Assembly: GCA_016183075.1 (NCBI GenBank)
Contig: JACPFH010000076.1
Coordinates: 1 to 24,136, forward strand
DNA length: 24,136 nucleotides
Reading direction: 5' to 3'
Source: Deltaproteobacteria bacterium
GTDB lineage: Bacteria; Desulfobacterota; Binatia; UBA9968
How positions within the stretch are numbered: position 1 is the stretch's first letter; every line of letters starts with the position of its first letter. Of this stretch, positions 12,772 through 21,095 are shown one piece after another. The notes beneath the pieces were generated by a model, which saw only the letters and a program-made list of their open reading frames with translations, did not search any database and was not told where the DNA came from. The position numbers and the translations under genes were made by a program.

Positions 12772-15105
12772 TTATTCTCTCACCTGAGTTGACGACGGGA
12801 ACACCCGCGCCTCCGCAGGGCGGTGGAGGGGACAATACCTGGTCGGTTCTTCGCCTTCGAAAAAAGCTTCACGGATAACTTGCGGACACTCCGGCGTGGC
12901 CAGATAGCCGCTCTCGGGGTCGATATCGACCATCTTGATCCCTGCCGGCGGGTTGAAATCAGTCGCGGGAGTCCCGGCCGTGGCGCGCTTCATGAACTCC
13001 GTCCAGATCGGTAGAGCGGCCTGCGCCCCGGACAGCCCGAGCTTGCTCTGGTTATCGAATCCGACCCAAACGACCGCGAGCAGGTCTGGCGTGTAGCCGA
13101 CAAACCACGCATCCTTAAGATCGTTGGTGGTCCCGGTTTTTCCTGCCGCGGGGCGGTTGAAACCCCGAGCCCGAGCCCCCCGGCCGGTCCCCCGATCCAA
13201 AACACCTTTCAGCAGGTAGTTCATCATGAACGCCATCTCGGGCGCCAATACCTTCTCCACCCGGATATCTCTCTTCTCCAATACCTTGCTGCTGTGATCA
13301 ACGACCCCTTTGATCGCAAGGGGCCGCGTACGCACGCCATTGTTAGCCAACGTGGAAAAAGCGGTCGCCAACTCTAAGGGCGTCACCTCGATGCCACCCA
13401 GAACCAGGGACGGCAATGCGGGAAGAGAACTCTCAATCCCCAGGCGATAAGCCAAATCCCGAATCTTACTGATCCCCACTTCCTTGGCGACCCGAACGGT
13501 GGCCGAATTGAGGGATCGCTCCAGCGCGGTGCGGAATCTCACGATCCCGAAGTACTCTTCCTTGTAATTGCGCGGCGTCCACTCCTGCCCCTCATAGCTC
13601 CATGTAAAAGGAGAATCATCCACCTGACTAACCGCCGTAAAGCGTTTCCCTGTTTCGGCCGACCCATACATGAGAGCGCCGAGATAGGTAAAAGGCTTGA
13701 CCGTGGAGCCGGGTTGTCGTTTGGCCTGAAAGACGCGGTTGAATTGGGACTTCTGATAATCTCGGCCTCCGACCATCGCTTTAATCTCGCCGGTCTGCGG
13801 CTTGATCGCAATGATGGCCCCCTCCAACCGGTCCTCTTCACCGCGGCGGCGCAGGTGCGGATACTCCTCTTCCAGCTGCTTTAGCCCTTCCACCAGCGCC
13901 CTCTCAGCTATTCTCTGAAGCTGCAAGTCCAGGCTCGTGAAGATCTTGTAACCCTCGGCAGTCAGCACTTCATTGGTATAGTTGGTCGCGAGTTCACGCT
14001 TTAAGAAATCGACGTAGAAAGGCGCATCGTTCGCCACCTTCACCAGCGCGCGCCGCTGCACGACTTCCTTGAGCGCGGCCCCGTACTGTCGCTGCGTGAT
14101 GAACTTTTCCTCCAGCATCTTGCGCAGAACGATGTTGCGGCGCTGGGTCGCGGTCTCCGCGCTCCGGTAAGGGGAGTAGCGGTTTGGCGCCCTGATCAGG
14201 CCGGCGATCGTGGCCATCTCGCCGATGGTGAGCTCGCCGGGTTCCTTAGAGAAGTAAAATTGGGCGGCTTCCCACACGCCAAAGATGCCCTGCGCCCCCC
14301 TCTGTCCCAGATAGATCTCGTTCAGGTAATTCTCGATAATCTCTTCTTTGGAATACCGCCGCTCCGCGATGATCGCCATCAACGCCTCTTTTACCTTGCG
14401 CTGCAGGGTCCGTTCATCCTCAAGAAAGAAGTTTTTCATGAGCTGCTGGGTCAGCGTGCTCCCACCCTGGACGATTGTTCCATGGCGCACGTTCACCCAT
14501 AACGCTCTTAAAATCGCGACCGGATCGACCCCCCGGTGGCGGTAAAATCGCTCGTCCTCGACCGCCAGAATCGCGCGCACAAGAAAGGGGGGGACTTCAG
14601 AGATCTTGACGAGCCGTCGCTCCTCCCAGATCCGATCGTACAGACCCGTGACTAACTCGGGCTCCAACTCCAACGAAAAGATTTCCTCTCCGCTCTCCAA
14701 ATTCTCCATTCGCGTTATCGTCGCCCCCTCGAGGGCGACGCGCACGGGAAAACCCTTGAAGGGCTCCAACGGGTAGGGGAAATCGTGAAGATAAATCTCC
14801 AGCAATCCATCCTTCTTCACATAGCGGTAAGCGCCCCTCGCTCTCGGCGGCTCGCGAGTTTCGCGGTAACCGAGACGGCGGAACTTGTCCCACAAATCCT
14901 CCATCCGGAGGTTCATGCCGACGTACAGCAAAAGCGTGTCGGAGTAGATCTTGGACGGGAATTGCCATTTGCGGCCCTCGAATTTCGCGCTGACTACCCC
15001 TTCCAGGTAGCGAACGTACCAGCCACCCAAGGTAATGCCGCTAGCCGTAAAAAGGATAAAGAGGACGAGGGCAAACTTGAGGATGTTCGATCGGGACCTT
15101 TTCAA
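12772..15105 (-). CDS. mrcB: Penicillin-binding protein 1B-like bifunctional peptidoglycan synthase
   Basis: Polymerises glycan strands and crosslinks stem peptides in the periplasm, anchored by an N-terminal membrane segment (ILKFALVLFILFTASGITLG). A UB2H-like domain follows (about residues 50-135: FPSKIYSDTLLLYVGMNLRM). The GT51 domain has AVEDERFYRHRGVD and GGSTLTQQLMKNFFLEDE; the transpeptidase has PGSTVKPFTYLG (active serine), SLNSATVRVAKEVG (SXN) and GKTGTTNDLKDAWFVG (KTG). I prefer TTG 15105 (LKRSRSN), 8 nt after GAGGGAG; a TTG 48 nt upstream lies within the -35. The result is 777 residues. It heads a likely operon with the TPR lipoprotein and tsaD. Confidence 0.93.
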   Translation of the reverse strand: MKRSRSNILKFALVLFILFTASGITLGGWYVRYLEGVVSAKFEGRKWQFPSKIYSDTLLLYVGMNLRMEDLWDKFRRLGYRETREPPRARGAYRYVKKDGLLEIYLHDFPYPLEPFKGFPVRVALEGATITRMENLESGEEIFSLELEPELVTGLYDRIWEERRLVKISEVPPFLVRAILAVEDERFYRHRGVDPVAILRALWVNVRHGTIVQGGSTLTQQLMKNFFLEDERTLQRKVKEALMAIIAERRYSKEEIIENYLNEIYLGQRGAQGIFGVWEAAQFYFSKEPGELTIGEMATIAGLIRAPNRYSPYRSAETATQRRNIVLRKMLEEKFITQRQYGAALKEVVQRRALVKVANDAPFYVDFLKRELATNYTNEVLTAEGYKIFTSLDLQLQRIAERALVEGLKQLEEEYPHLRRRGEEDRLEGAIIAIKPQTGEIKAMVGGRDYQKSQFNRVFQAKRQPGSTVKPFTYLGALMYGSAETGKRFTAVSQVDDSPFTWSYEGQEWTPRNYKEEYFGIVRFRTALERSLNSATVRVAKEVGISKIRDLAYRLGIESSLPALPSLVLGGIEVTPLELATAFSTLANNGVRTRPLAIKGVVDHSSKVLEKRDIRVEKVLAPEMAFMMNYLLKGVLDRGTGRGARARGFNRPAAGKTGTTNDLKDAWFVGYTPDLLAVVWVGFDNQSKLGLSGAQAALPIWTEFMKRATAGTPATDFNPPAGIKMVDIDPESGYLATPECPQVIREAFFEGEEPTRYCPLHRPAEARVFPSSTQVRE

Positions 15106-15124
15106 GCCCAAAACTCCCTCATTG

Positions 15125-15153
15125 AGGGTACCACCGACTCCCGGCCCTGTCAA
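15125..15153 (-). promoter_or_regulatory. Putative promoter of the PBP1B operon
   Basis: Minus-strand TTGACA (plus 15148-15153) and TACCCT (plus 15125-15130) are 17 nt apart. They lie between the upstream degQ terminator and the chosen TTG start at 15105. Confidence 0.45.
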
Positions 15154-15160
15154 AAACCAT

Positions 15161-15199
15161 AAAAAGAGGGCCGGATGAAACCACCCGACCCTCCTCTTT
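15161..15199 (-). terminator. Rho-independent terminator after degQ
   Basis: On the minus strand AAAGAGGAGGGTCGG pairs with CCGGCCCTC across a short loop, followed by TTTTT (plus 15161-15165). The stem core is GAGGG/CCCTC plus CGG/CCG. It separates the degQ transcript from the PBP1B gene. Confidence 0.75.
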
Positions 15200-15221
15200 C
15201 AACGTCGAACGCCGCCAAAGC

Positions 15222-16724
15222 TCACTGGGGTTTCAAAGCCAGAAACAGCGTGCTATCACCCCGGCGCACCAGGAACAGGATTCCTTTGCCTCTCTTCGTC
15301 GCCTCGCCCACGGCCTTGCGGTACTCCGCCACCGTCTTCACCGGCTTCCGGTCCACCTCCAAAATCACATCCCCGCGCCTGATCCCGGCCTCCTCCCCGG
15401 CGCTGCCCGGCTCCACCGCCGTCACCACCAGCCCCTCCGCCTTCTCCAACCCCAAACTCTCCGCAAGCTGCGGCGTCACCCGCTGCACCGTGAGCCCGAA
15501 GTTTCCCTTCTCCGGCGCCGCTGCCGCCACCTCCTCCTCCTTCAACTCCCCCACCGTCACCGAAACCCCAACCTCTCGCTTGTCCCGCAACACCTTGAGC
15601 CGCACCGCCTTGCCCACCGCCGTGCGCGCCACAACCAAAGGCAGATCGTTTGAATCCTTGATCTCCTTGCCGTCAAACTCCACAATCACATCCCCCACCT
15701 TCACTCCGGCTCGCTCCGCCGGCCCATCCTTCGACACGCTCGCCACCAACGCCCCGTGCGCCTTGTCCAGCCCCAAAGACCCGGCGATCTCCGGAGTCAC
15801 CTTCTGAATCAGAACGCCGAGATAGCCCCGGGTGACCTTCCCTTTCCCCTTGAGCTGAGGCAGAAGCTCTTTGACCAGATTGATCGGAATGGCAAAGCCG
15901 ATGCCGATATTGCCTCCGGTCCGGCTGAAAATCGCCGTGTTGATCCCCACCACCTCGCCACGCAGATTGATCAGCGGCCCGCCAGAATTCCCCGGATTGA
16001 TCGACGCGTCGGTCTGAATAAAACTGTCATACGGACCTTGCCCGATAACCCTCCCCTTCGCGCTTACAATCCCGGCGGTCACGGTTTGGTCCAGACCGAA
16101 GGGATTGCCAATGGCCATCACCCACTCACCCACCTCAAGCTTGTCCGAGTCGCCCAAAGGAGCCGTCGGCAGCTCCTTGTCCGTGTTTATCTTGATGACG
16201 GCGATGTCGGTCTTGGGGTCCCTGCCCACCACCTTGGCTTCCACCTCCCGCTCATCGGCAAGCTTCACCACGATCTTTTGCGCGTTCTCCACCACGTGAT
16301 TGTTGGTGAGAATATAGCCCCCCCGATCGATCACGAAGCCTGAGCCGAGACTCTTCTGTCGCTGCGGACCGCGAGGGAGCGGACCACCGAAGAACCGGTG
16401 CCAAAACTCACTGAAGGGATCCTCCTCCCCAAAAGGACTGCCGAAGCCCTGGAAACCCTCCGTCACCTGTGTGCTGGCGATATTAACCACGATCGGACTG
16501 AATGCCCTCGCTAAACCAACAAAATCGGGCAATCCCCGCGCTGAAGGGACGGTGCGGATCTCTGATCCCCCCGTTTGCGCCGCCAGCCGAACGTCGGCGG
16601 AGCGATCGTTTGACAGCCAACCCAGGCTGCCGCTCAACCCCAACCCGACCAGCGCCGAGATAACGCCCACGATCACCAAATCCTTAAAGGCTATGCTTCT
16701 ACCCCACGGCCCCTTCAGGTCCAT
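15222..16724 (-). CDS. degQ: Do/DegQ-type periplasmic serine endoprotease
   Basis: A periplasmic quality-control protease of the HtrA/Do family, 500 residues. An N-terminal membrane anchor or signal (LVIVGVISALVGLGLSGSL) precedes the trypsin-like domain, with catalytic His in TNNHVVENA (about residue 144), Asp in KTDIAVIKI (about 174) and Ser in NPGNSGGPLINL (about 247). Two PDZ domains follow (about 295-385, starting RGYLGVLIQ, and about 410-495, starting GLTVQRVTPQ). The signal lacks a clear cleavage site, so it may remain membrane-bound. It lies 9 nt after the DUF1844 gene and ends at a terminator. Confidence 0.95.
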   Translation of the reverse strand: MDLKGPWGRSIAFKDLVIVGVISALVGLGLSGSLGWLSNDRSADVRLAAQTGGSEIRTVPSARGLPDFVGLARAFSPIVVNIASTQVTEGFQGFGSPFGEEDPFSEFWHRFFGGPLPRGPQRQKSLGSGFVIDRGGYILTNNHVVENAQKIVVKLADEREVEAKVVGRDPKTDIAVIKINTDKELPTAPLGDSDKLEVGEWVMAIGNPFGLDQTVTAGIVSAKGRVIGQGPYDSFIQTDASINPGNSGGPLINLRGEVVGINTAIFSRTGGNIGIGFAIPINLVKELLPQLKGKGKVTRGYLGVLIQKVTPEIAGSLGLDKAHGALVASVSKDGPAERAGVKVGDVIVEFDGKEIKDSNDLPLVVARTAVGKAVRLKVLRDKREVGVSVTVGELKEEEVAAAAPEKGNFGLTVQRVTPQLAESLGLEKAEGLVVTAVEPGSAGEEAGIRRGDVILEVDRKPVKTVAEYRKAVGEATKRGKGILFLVRRGDSTLFLALKPQ

Positions 16725-16733
16725 GCCTTACCC

Positions 16734-17168
16734 CTATTTCCTCTTTACCGCCTCGACGTACCTCATGCGCAGGTCATAGAGAACGTCGTCTATGAGTTTC
16801 TTTTCTCCCTGATCCAAATTCCCCCGAGTTTTCTCCCGCAAAATGCCGATGATGTCGATCATCTGCTTGGCGACCGACAGGGCGCTCTCCACCTTGCCGC
16901 TGAGCGGGTTGGGGATCTCGCCCAGGTGCATCAGCGCCTGCGTGCTCAAACCGATCACGAACGTAGAGAAGCTGATCTCTGGAAGGTCCTCTCCGGCCGC
17001 TTCTTCTTTGCCGCCGGTCTCGTCTCCACCGGGCTCCTGCGTTCCGGTTGCCTGCGCGGCTACCTCTTGCGGCTTTCCCTCCCGCGACTCTCCCGTTTCA
17101 GGGACAAACCGACGGCGGTCTTGTACCCTGAAACCCTTCTCTGCTCCCTTTTCTCCCCCTTCCGCCAT
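16734..17168 (-). CDS. DUF1844 family protein
   Basis: A 144-residue cytosolic protein. The N-terminal half is a low-complexity acidic linker rich in Glu, Gly and Ala; the C-terminal half is DUF1844: EISFSTFVIGLSTQALMHLG, PLSGKVESALSVAKQMIDII, EKTRGNLDQGEKKLIDDVLY and DLRMRYVEA. The family has no known function. I use ATG 17168 (MAEGGEKG), preceded by GGGAG; a TTG 12 nt upstream is also possible. It is followed closely by degQ, so is likely cotranscribed with it. Confidence 0.9.
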   Translation of the reverse strand: MAEGGEKGAEKGFRVQDRRRFVPETGESREGKPQEVAAQATGTQEPGGDETGGKEEAAGEDLPEISFSTFVIGLSTQALMHLGEIPNPLSGKVESALSVAKQMIDIIGILREKTRGNLDQGEKKLIDDVLYDLRMRYVEAVKRK

Positions 17169-17464
17169 ACGATCTCCCAATCCGGAGCTATGATGAGATA
17201 AACGCTCCCCCGCGCATATTCCGAATCATACTCCGCTTCGAGCTGGAATCCAGACATGACCGGACCGGTCGCATATCGCGGCCCTGTGAGCTCTCCAACG
17301 AATTGAGGGCAACCTTTTGAAAAGCTTCAGGAAGGAATCTCCCGAAAGTAAATCTATAGCGAATTAAATCTGCGACTGAAAAACGCTCCTCAAGCGCCCT
17401 TTCGTCTTGTGCACTGAAGCCCTCACATTATCCGTAAAAACATTAAACGTTGCACCCCTCCTTG
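17169..17464 (-). promoter_or_regulatory. Spacer and likely long leader upstream of DUF1844-degQ
   Basis: A 296-bp region without a recognisable gene. A promoter candidate faces left: TTGACA (plus 17463-17468, overlapping the GT9 stop codon) and TAATGT (plus 17440-17445), 17 nt apart. This would give a leader of about 265 nt. A short open stretch at 17257-17180 has a start and protein-like composition (MSGFQLEAEYDSEY), but continues out of frame into the DUF1844 gene, so I leave it unassigned. I recognise no riboswitch. Confidence 0.35.
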
Positions 17465-18490
17465 TCAAGGACGCGAGGCGGTTGGTGAATCCGCGCGCAG
17501 CAGACCCTCCAAGTCCGCTATAACTTTGTCTGGGCCGAGCCGGGTTAAGCACATGCGGTGCGGACAGGCCTTGCGGTCGCGGTCGGAGCATGGAGAGCAC
17601 GCCACGTTTTGCTTTGCGACGATGACGCGTCTTCCCTGCGGCGCCCACAGGATGGGATCGCTCGGGCCGAACAGAGCGACAGTCGCGATTCCGAGAGCCG
17701 CTGCCAAATGGGTAAGACCGCTGTCGTTACCCAAGTACAGATCGCATCGGCTGAGCAAAGCCGCAACTTTTCCCAAGCTCTCGTTGCGCACGACCAGCGC
17801 GCTTCTATACAGACTCTCCGCCTCCGGTATTGCAGTCTCGGCGGGACCCAAAAATGCCAGCACTTGACCGCGAATGTTTTCCCTCCACCACCGGGCCACG
17901 GCGGTAAAAAACTCTATCGGCCAGTTCTTCTCTTTTGACCCGCTCCCCGGAGCGAGCCCGAGCGCCCTACGATTGGCCAGGCCATGCATGCGCCGAAAAC
18001 GGACGCTCCATTCCAGAGCATCTTCGCGCAGGACAACACGCGCCAGGGGCTCCGGCGGGGGACTCTCGCCGAGACACGAGAGATAATACGCCGCCATGGG
18101 CTGCCGCCACTCGCGCGGCCGGAAGGGAAAGGTTTTCAGCCTACCGTTGCTCAGACTCGAGAGGTTCGCGACGAAAGTCGGCTGGCTGCTTGCCATCCAC
18201 GAGTAGAGGCGCTCATAATGGGCAAAAAATTGCCGCAGCTCCGCGTTGTGGTCTGCGCCGTTGGTGAAAAGGCGCGAGATCTCGCGACACTCCAGCGAGC
18301 GAGTCCTGATAGTCGAAGGGAGAATTTCGCCGTATTCCGAACGCGCGAAAAGATCTACCTCCCGGACGGCCGCAAGGCGCCCGAGCGCCGGCAAAAAGCA
18401 GAGAAAATCTCCCAGGGCTCCGGGAAAAATGACCAGAATCCTCCCCGAGCCGATCCGAGAAGCCGTTGGGAAAGCGGATTCAATTGACAT
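17465..18490 (-). CDS. GT9-family glycosyltransferase (heptosyltransferase-like)
   Basis: A cytosolic/peripheral GT-B enzyme of the ADP-heptose:LPS heptosyltransferase family (GT9), 341 residues. The N-terminus has ILVIFPGALGDFLCFLPALG (residues about 18-37), corresponding to the GD-hLxxPxl motif. The donor-binding C-terminal half has LGLAPGSGSKEKNWPIEFF, and CDLYLGNDSGLTHLAAALGI followed by VALFGPSDPILWAP. A cluster of cysteines (ACSPCSDRDRKACPHRMCL) matches the C-x2-C...C-x3-C often seen near the end of GT9 proteins. It is likely to act in LPS core or another surface glycan. It is alone on its strand and divergent from cysK. The ATG has only a weak ribosome site. Confidence 0.9.
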   Translation of the reverse strand: MSIESAFPTASRIGSGRILVIFPGALGDFLCFLPALGRLAAVREVDLFARSEYGEILPSTIRTRSLECREISRLFTNGADHNAELRQFFAHYERLYSWMASSQPTFVANLSSLSNGRLKTFPFRPREWRQPMAAYYLSCLGESPPPEPLARVVLREDALEWSVRFRRMHGLANRRALGLAPGSGSKEKNWPIEFFTAVARWWRENIRGQVLAFLGPAETAIPEAESLYRSALVVRNESLGKVAALLSRCDLYLGNDSGLTHLAAALGIATVALFGPSDPILWAPQGRRVIVAKQNVACSPCSDRDRKACPHRMCLTRLGPDKVIADLEGLLRADSPTASRP

Positions 18491-18512
18491 CTACCAAGCA
18501 AAAATATAGCAT
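18484..18512 (+). promoter_or_regulatory. Putative promoter of cysK-larE
   Basis: TTGACA (18484-18489) and TAGCAT (18507-18512) are 17 nt apart. The -35 overlaps the start codon of the divergent GT9 gene. Confidence 0.55.
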
Positions 18513-18565
18513 ACGCCCGATGTTATCGCGATCCTGCCTGAAAACATAAAGGAACGACTCGAACG

Positions 18566-19519
18566 GTGGCGAAACAAGACGGCGCTCCCTCTATCCTCAA
18601 CCTGATCGGTTCCACTCCTGTCGTCAAACTAAGAAATTCGGTCGGTCCTCATGATGCGGAGGTGTGGGCGAAACTGGAGTCGTTCAATCCCGGTGGCTCC
18701 GTGAAGGACCGAATCTGTCTGAGCATGGTCGAAGCCGCGGAGCGCGACGGGAAGTTGAAGCCCGGCGCGACCATCGTGGAGCCAACCAGCGGGAACACAG
18801 GGATTGGCCTGGCGCTCGTCGCCGCAGTCAAGGGGTACCGCCTGATTCTGACGATGCCGGACACGATGAGCGAGGAGCGGCGAAGCCTGCTCACTGCTTA
18901 CGGCGCCAGATTGATTCTCACGCCGGACACGAAGGGCATGGGCGGGGCTATCCGCAGGGCAGAGGAACTCGTGCTGGAGCACCCGGAGTATTTCATGCCG
19001 CAGCAGTTTAATAATCCCGCGAATCCGGAAATCCACCGGCGCACCACCGCTGTGGAGCTGCTCCAGCAGTTTCAGAGAATCGACGCGTTCGTGGCGGGGG
19101 TTGGGACGGGAGGAACCATCACGGGAGTCGGGGAAGTGCTGAAGGATAAGCTGAAAGGGGTCCGGGTGTGCGCGGTCGAACCGGCGGCCTCGCCCGTCAT
19201 TTCCGGAGGAGAGCCGGGATACCACAAGATTCAAGGGATCGGCGCAGGTTTTATCCCTGCGGTGTTGAACACGCGGATTTACGACGAGATCATCACGGTG
19301 AGCGATGAGGACGCCGCCTTGTGGACAAGGCGGTTGGCGTTGGAAGAAGGCATCCTGGTCGGGATCTCCTCGGGTGCCGCGTGTCACGCGGCCCTGAAAG
19401 TCGCCAAGGAAATGGGCCGCGGCCATGTCGTCGTGGCAATCTTCCCCGACAAAGGGGAGCACTATCTCAGCACGGAGATTTTCAGCGACCGCCGATGGAA
19501 ACAAAACTCGAAGGATTGA
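18566..19519 (+). CDS. cysK: Cysteine synthase (O-acetylserine sulfhydrylase)
   Basis: A PLP enzyme that makes cysteine from O-acetylserine and sulfide. The PLP lysine is in NPGGSVKDRICLSM (about residue 48), and the substrate loop is PTSGNTGIGLALVAA (about 74-88). The glycine-rich phosphate loop is GVGTGGTITGVGEVLKD (about 177-193), and GISSGAACHAALKVAKEMG lies near the C-terminus. The 317-residue length is typical. The start is GTG 18566 with AAGGA about 12 nt before it. The end overlaps larE by 25 nt, which suggests translational coupling and a common sulfur-related role. Confidence 0.95.
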   Translation: MAKQDGAPSILNLIGSTPVVKLRNSVGPHDAEVWAKLESFNPGGSVKDRICLSMVEAAERDGKLKPGATIVEPTSGNTGIGLALVAAVKGYRLILTMPDTMSEERRSLLTAYGARLILTPDTKGMGGAIRRAEELVLEHPEYFMPQQFNNPANPEIHRRTTAVELLQQFQRIDAFVAGVGTGGTITGVGEVLKDKLKGVRVCAVEPAASPVISGGEPGYHKIQGIGAGFIPAVLNTRIYDEIITVSDEDAALWTRRLALEEGILVGISSGAACHAALKVAKEMGRGHVVVAIFPDKGEHYLSTEIFSDRRWKQNSKD

Positions 19520-20307
19520 AACAAATCCTAGAGGGAGCCGATGGGGTCCTGGTCGCGTTCTCGGGTGGCGTGGATTCTACCTTTCTCCTTAAAGTCACCC
19601 ACTCGGTTCTCGGCGATCATGCTGTTGCGCTCACCGCCTCCTCGCCCACAGCCCCCCCGGGAGAGCTGGAGGAGGCGAAGGAACTGGCGCGACAGATTGG
19701 GTGCCGCCACATCATCTTGGACTCGCATGAATTGGAAAATCCGGTGTTCGCCCGCAACCCGGCCAATCGCTGCTACTACTGCAAGGATGAACTCTACCGG
19801 ATCTGCCGCGCCGAGGCCGAGCGCCTGGGATTCCCCACCGTCGTCGACGGCACCAACCTGGACGACCTCAAGGATCACCGTCCCGGGCATAAAGCGGCCA
19901 AGGAATGGCGGATCCGCCATCCACTGGTCGAAGCGCAACTGACCAAAGCGGATATCCGGCAATTCAGCCGGGAACTGAATCTGCCGACCTGGGACAAGCC
20001 GGCCATTGCCTGTCTCTCCTCTCGCTTCCCCTATGGAGTTACCATCAACATGGAAAGGCTAGAGAAGATCGCGGCGTGTGAGCGCTTTCTGAGGGAGCTT
20101 AATTTCCGGCAGTTCCGCGTCCGGTATCACGGAGAGGTAGCGCGGATCGAGGTCGCGCTCTCGGAAATGGAGCGGCTCTTCGACGTGGCGACCAGAGCGG
20201 CGATTGTCGAGCGATTTCAGCGGGTGGGATTCAGCTTTGTTACCCTCGACCTCCAAGGGTATCGAACCGGTAGCATGAACGAGCCCTTGCGCAAAAAACC
20301 TTCCTAA
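19495..20307 (+). CDS. larE: LarE-type ATP-dependent sacrificial sulfur transferase
   Basis: LarE activates a pyridinium carboxylate by adenylylation and donates sulfur in synthesis of the nickel-pincer cofactor of lactate racemase. The protein (270 residues) begins METKLEGLKQILEGADGVLV at ATG 19495, which lies inside the end of cysK. It has the PP-loop AFSGGVDSTFLL (about 21-32), RCYYCKDELY (about 98-107), VVDGTNLDD, and PAIACLSSRFPYGVTI, where the Cys corresponds, from memory, to the sacrificial cysteine of Lactobacillus LarE. larA, larB and larC are absent from the window. The stop overlaps the convergent ispD stop by 4 nt. Confidence 0.9.
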   Translation: METKLEGLKQILEGADGVLVAFSGGVDSTFLLKVTHSVLGDHAVALTASSPTAPPGELEEAKELARQIGCRHIILDSHELENPVFARNPANRCYYCKDELYRICRAEAERLGFPTVVDGTNLDDLKDHRPGHKAAKEWRIRHPLVEAQLTKADIRQFSRELNLPTWDKPAIACLSSRFPYGVTINMERLEKIAACERFLRELNFRQFRVRYHGEVARIEVALSEMERLFDVATRAAIVERFQRVGFSFVTLDLQGYRTGSMNEPLRKKPS

Positions 20308-21011
20308 CACCTGCCCTGGGCACTGTTCCTTCTCAGCAGGGCCTCGGCAAATAAGAGATCCTCTGGAAACGTGATCTTAATGTTGGTCCGCTCCCCCTCA
20401 AGAACCGTGACCGGCTTTCCCAGTCTCTCTACCAACGCCGCGTCGTCGGTGGCCTCGGCGCCTTCGTCCACTGCTCTTCGGTGAGCTTCGAGGACGACCT
20501 CGACGCGAAAAGCTTGCGGGGTTTGAATCTCCCAGAGAGTTTCTCGATCGAGAGTCGCGCGAACATGCCGGTCCGCGGGCACGATCTTAATCGTATTCCG
20601 CGCCGGAACGCCGGCCACAACGGCTCCCTCCGCAAACGCCGCCGCCGCACAGCGATCGATGAGCCCGGAGGACACCAGCGGCCGGGCCCCATCATGGATG
20701 ACCACGACCTGACAATCTGCATCGAGCCGCGCCAGCCCCCGCCCTACGGAATCCTGCCTCCTCGGCCCGCCCGATTGAAATATGCACTCCAGGCCATGGA
20801 GTTGGGGAGCGCTGCGGACAAGCTCTTGACACTCCGCCAGATCGTTCTCAGCCGCAACCAAGATCGCGCGCCGCACGGTTCGAGATTCGGCGAAACGGGC
20901 GAGAGTATGAAGAATAAGAGGCGAGCCTGCGAGGATTAGAAAAGGCTTACGAACTTCCCCGCCCATCCTTGCGCCCTCGCCGGCCGCAACCACGACGGCG
21001 TTCACTCGCAT
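20304..21011 (-). CDS. ispD: 2-C-methyl-D-erythritol 4-phosphate cytidylyltransferase
   Basis: Third step of the MEP isoprenoid pathway, joining CTP to methylerythritol phosphate. From ATG 21011 the protein is 235 residues: MRVNAVVVAAGEGARMGGEV (nucleotide-binding loop), then KPFLILAGSPLILHTLARF, SGGPRRQDSVGRGL, VVIHDGARPLVSS (about 101-113), TQTPQ-like IQTPQAFRVEVV, EATDDAALVERLG and GERTNIKITFPEDL. The open frame extends 84 nt upstream, but that part runs through the carD terminator and has no homology, so I reject it. ispF, its usual partner, is not visible. Confidence 0.94.
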   Translation of the reverse strand: MRVNAVVVAAGEGARMGGEVRKPFLILAGSPLILHTLARFAESRTVRRAILVAAENDLAECQELVRSAPQLHGLECIFQSGGPRRQDSVGRGLARLDADCQVVVIHDGARPLVSSGLIDRCAAAAFAEGAVVAGVPARNTIKIVPADRHVRATLDRETLWEIQTPQAFRVEVVLEAHRRAVDEGAEATDDAALVERLGKPVTVLEGERTNIKITFPEDLLFAEALLRRNSAQGRC

Positions 21012-21032
21012 GGGCCAACTGCCTTGCGCAGC

Positions 21033-21070
21033 AAAATAAAGGCCGAGGAAGTCTCCCCCCTCGGCCTCTG
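21033..21070 (-). terminator. Rho-independent terminator after carD
   Basis: Minus-strand GGCCGAGG (plus 21059-21066) pairs perfectly with CCTCGGCC (plus 21041-21048) across a 10-nt loop, followed by TTTATTTT (plus 21033-21040). It separates carD from ispD. Confidence 0.85.
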
Positions 21071-21095
21071 GAAAGCATCCGTTCGGAGGACGCAA

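Noticed and set aside
12397..12792. Plus-strand ORFs opposite the lipoprotein and PBP1B genes
   Set aside because: They are antisense shadows of GC-rich Pro/Ala coding sequence.
17060..17257. 65-codon minus ORF overlapping the DUF1844 start
   Set aside because: Its second half is in the wrong frame of a conserved gene, and no family is recognisable in the first 25 codons.
21012..21095. Upstream extension of ispD by 28 codons
   Set aside because: It reads through the carD terminator hairpin and lacks similarity; the family's start MRVNAVVVAAGEG lies at 21011.
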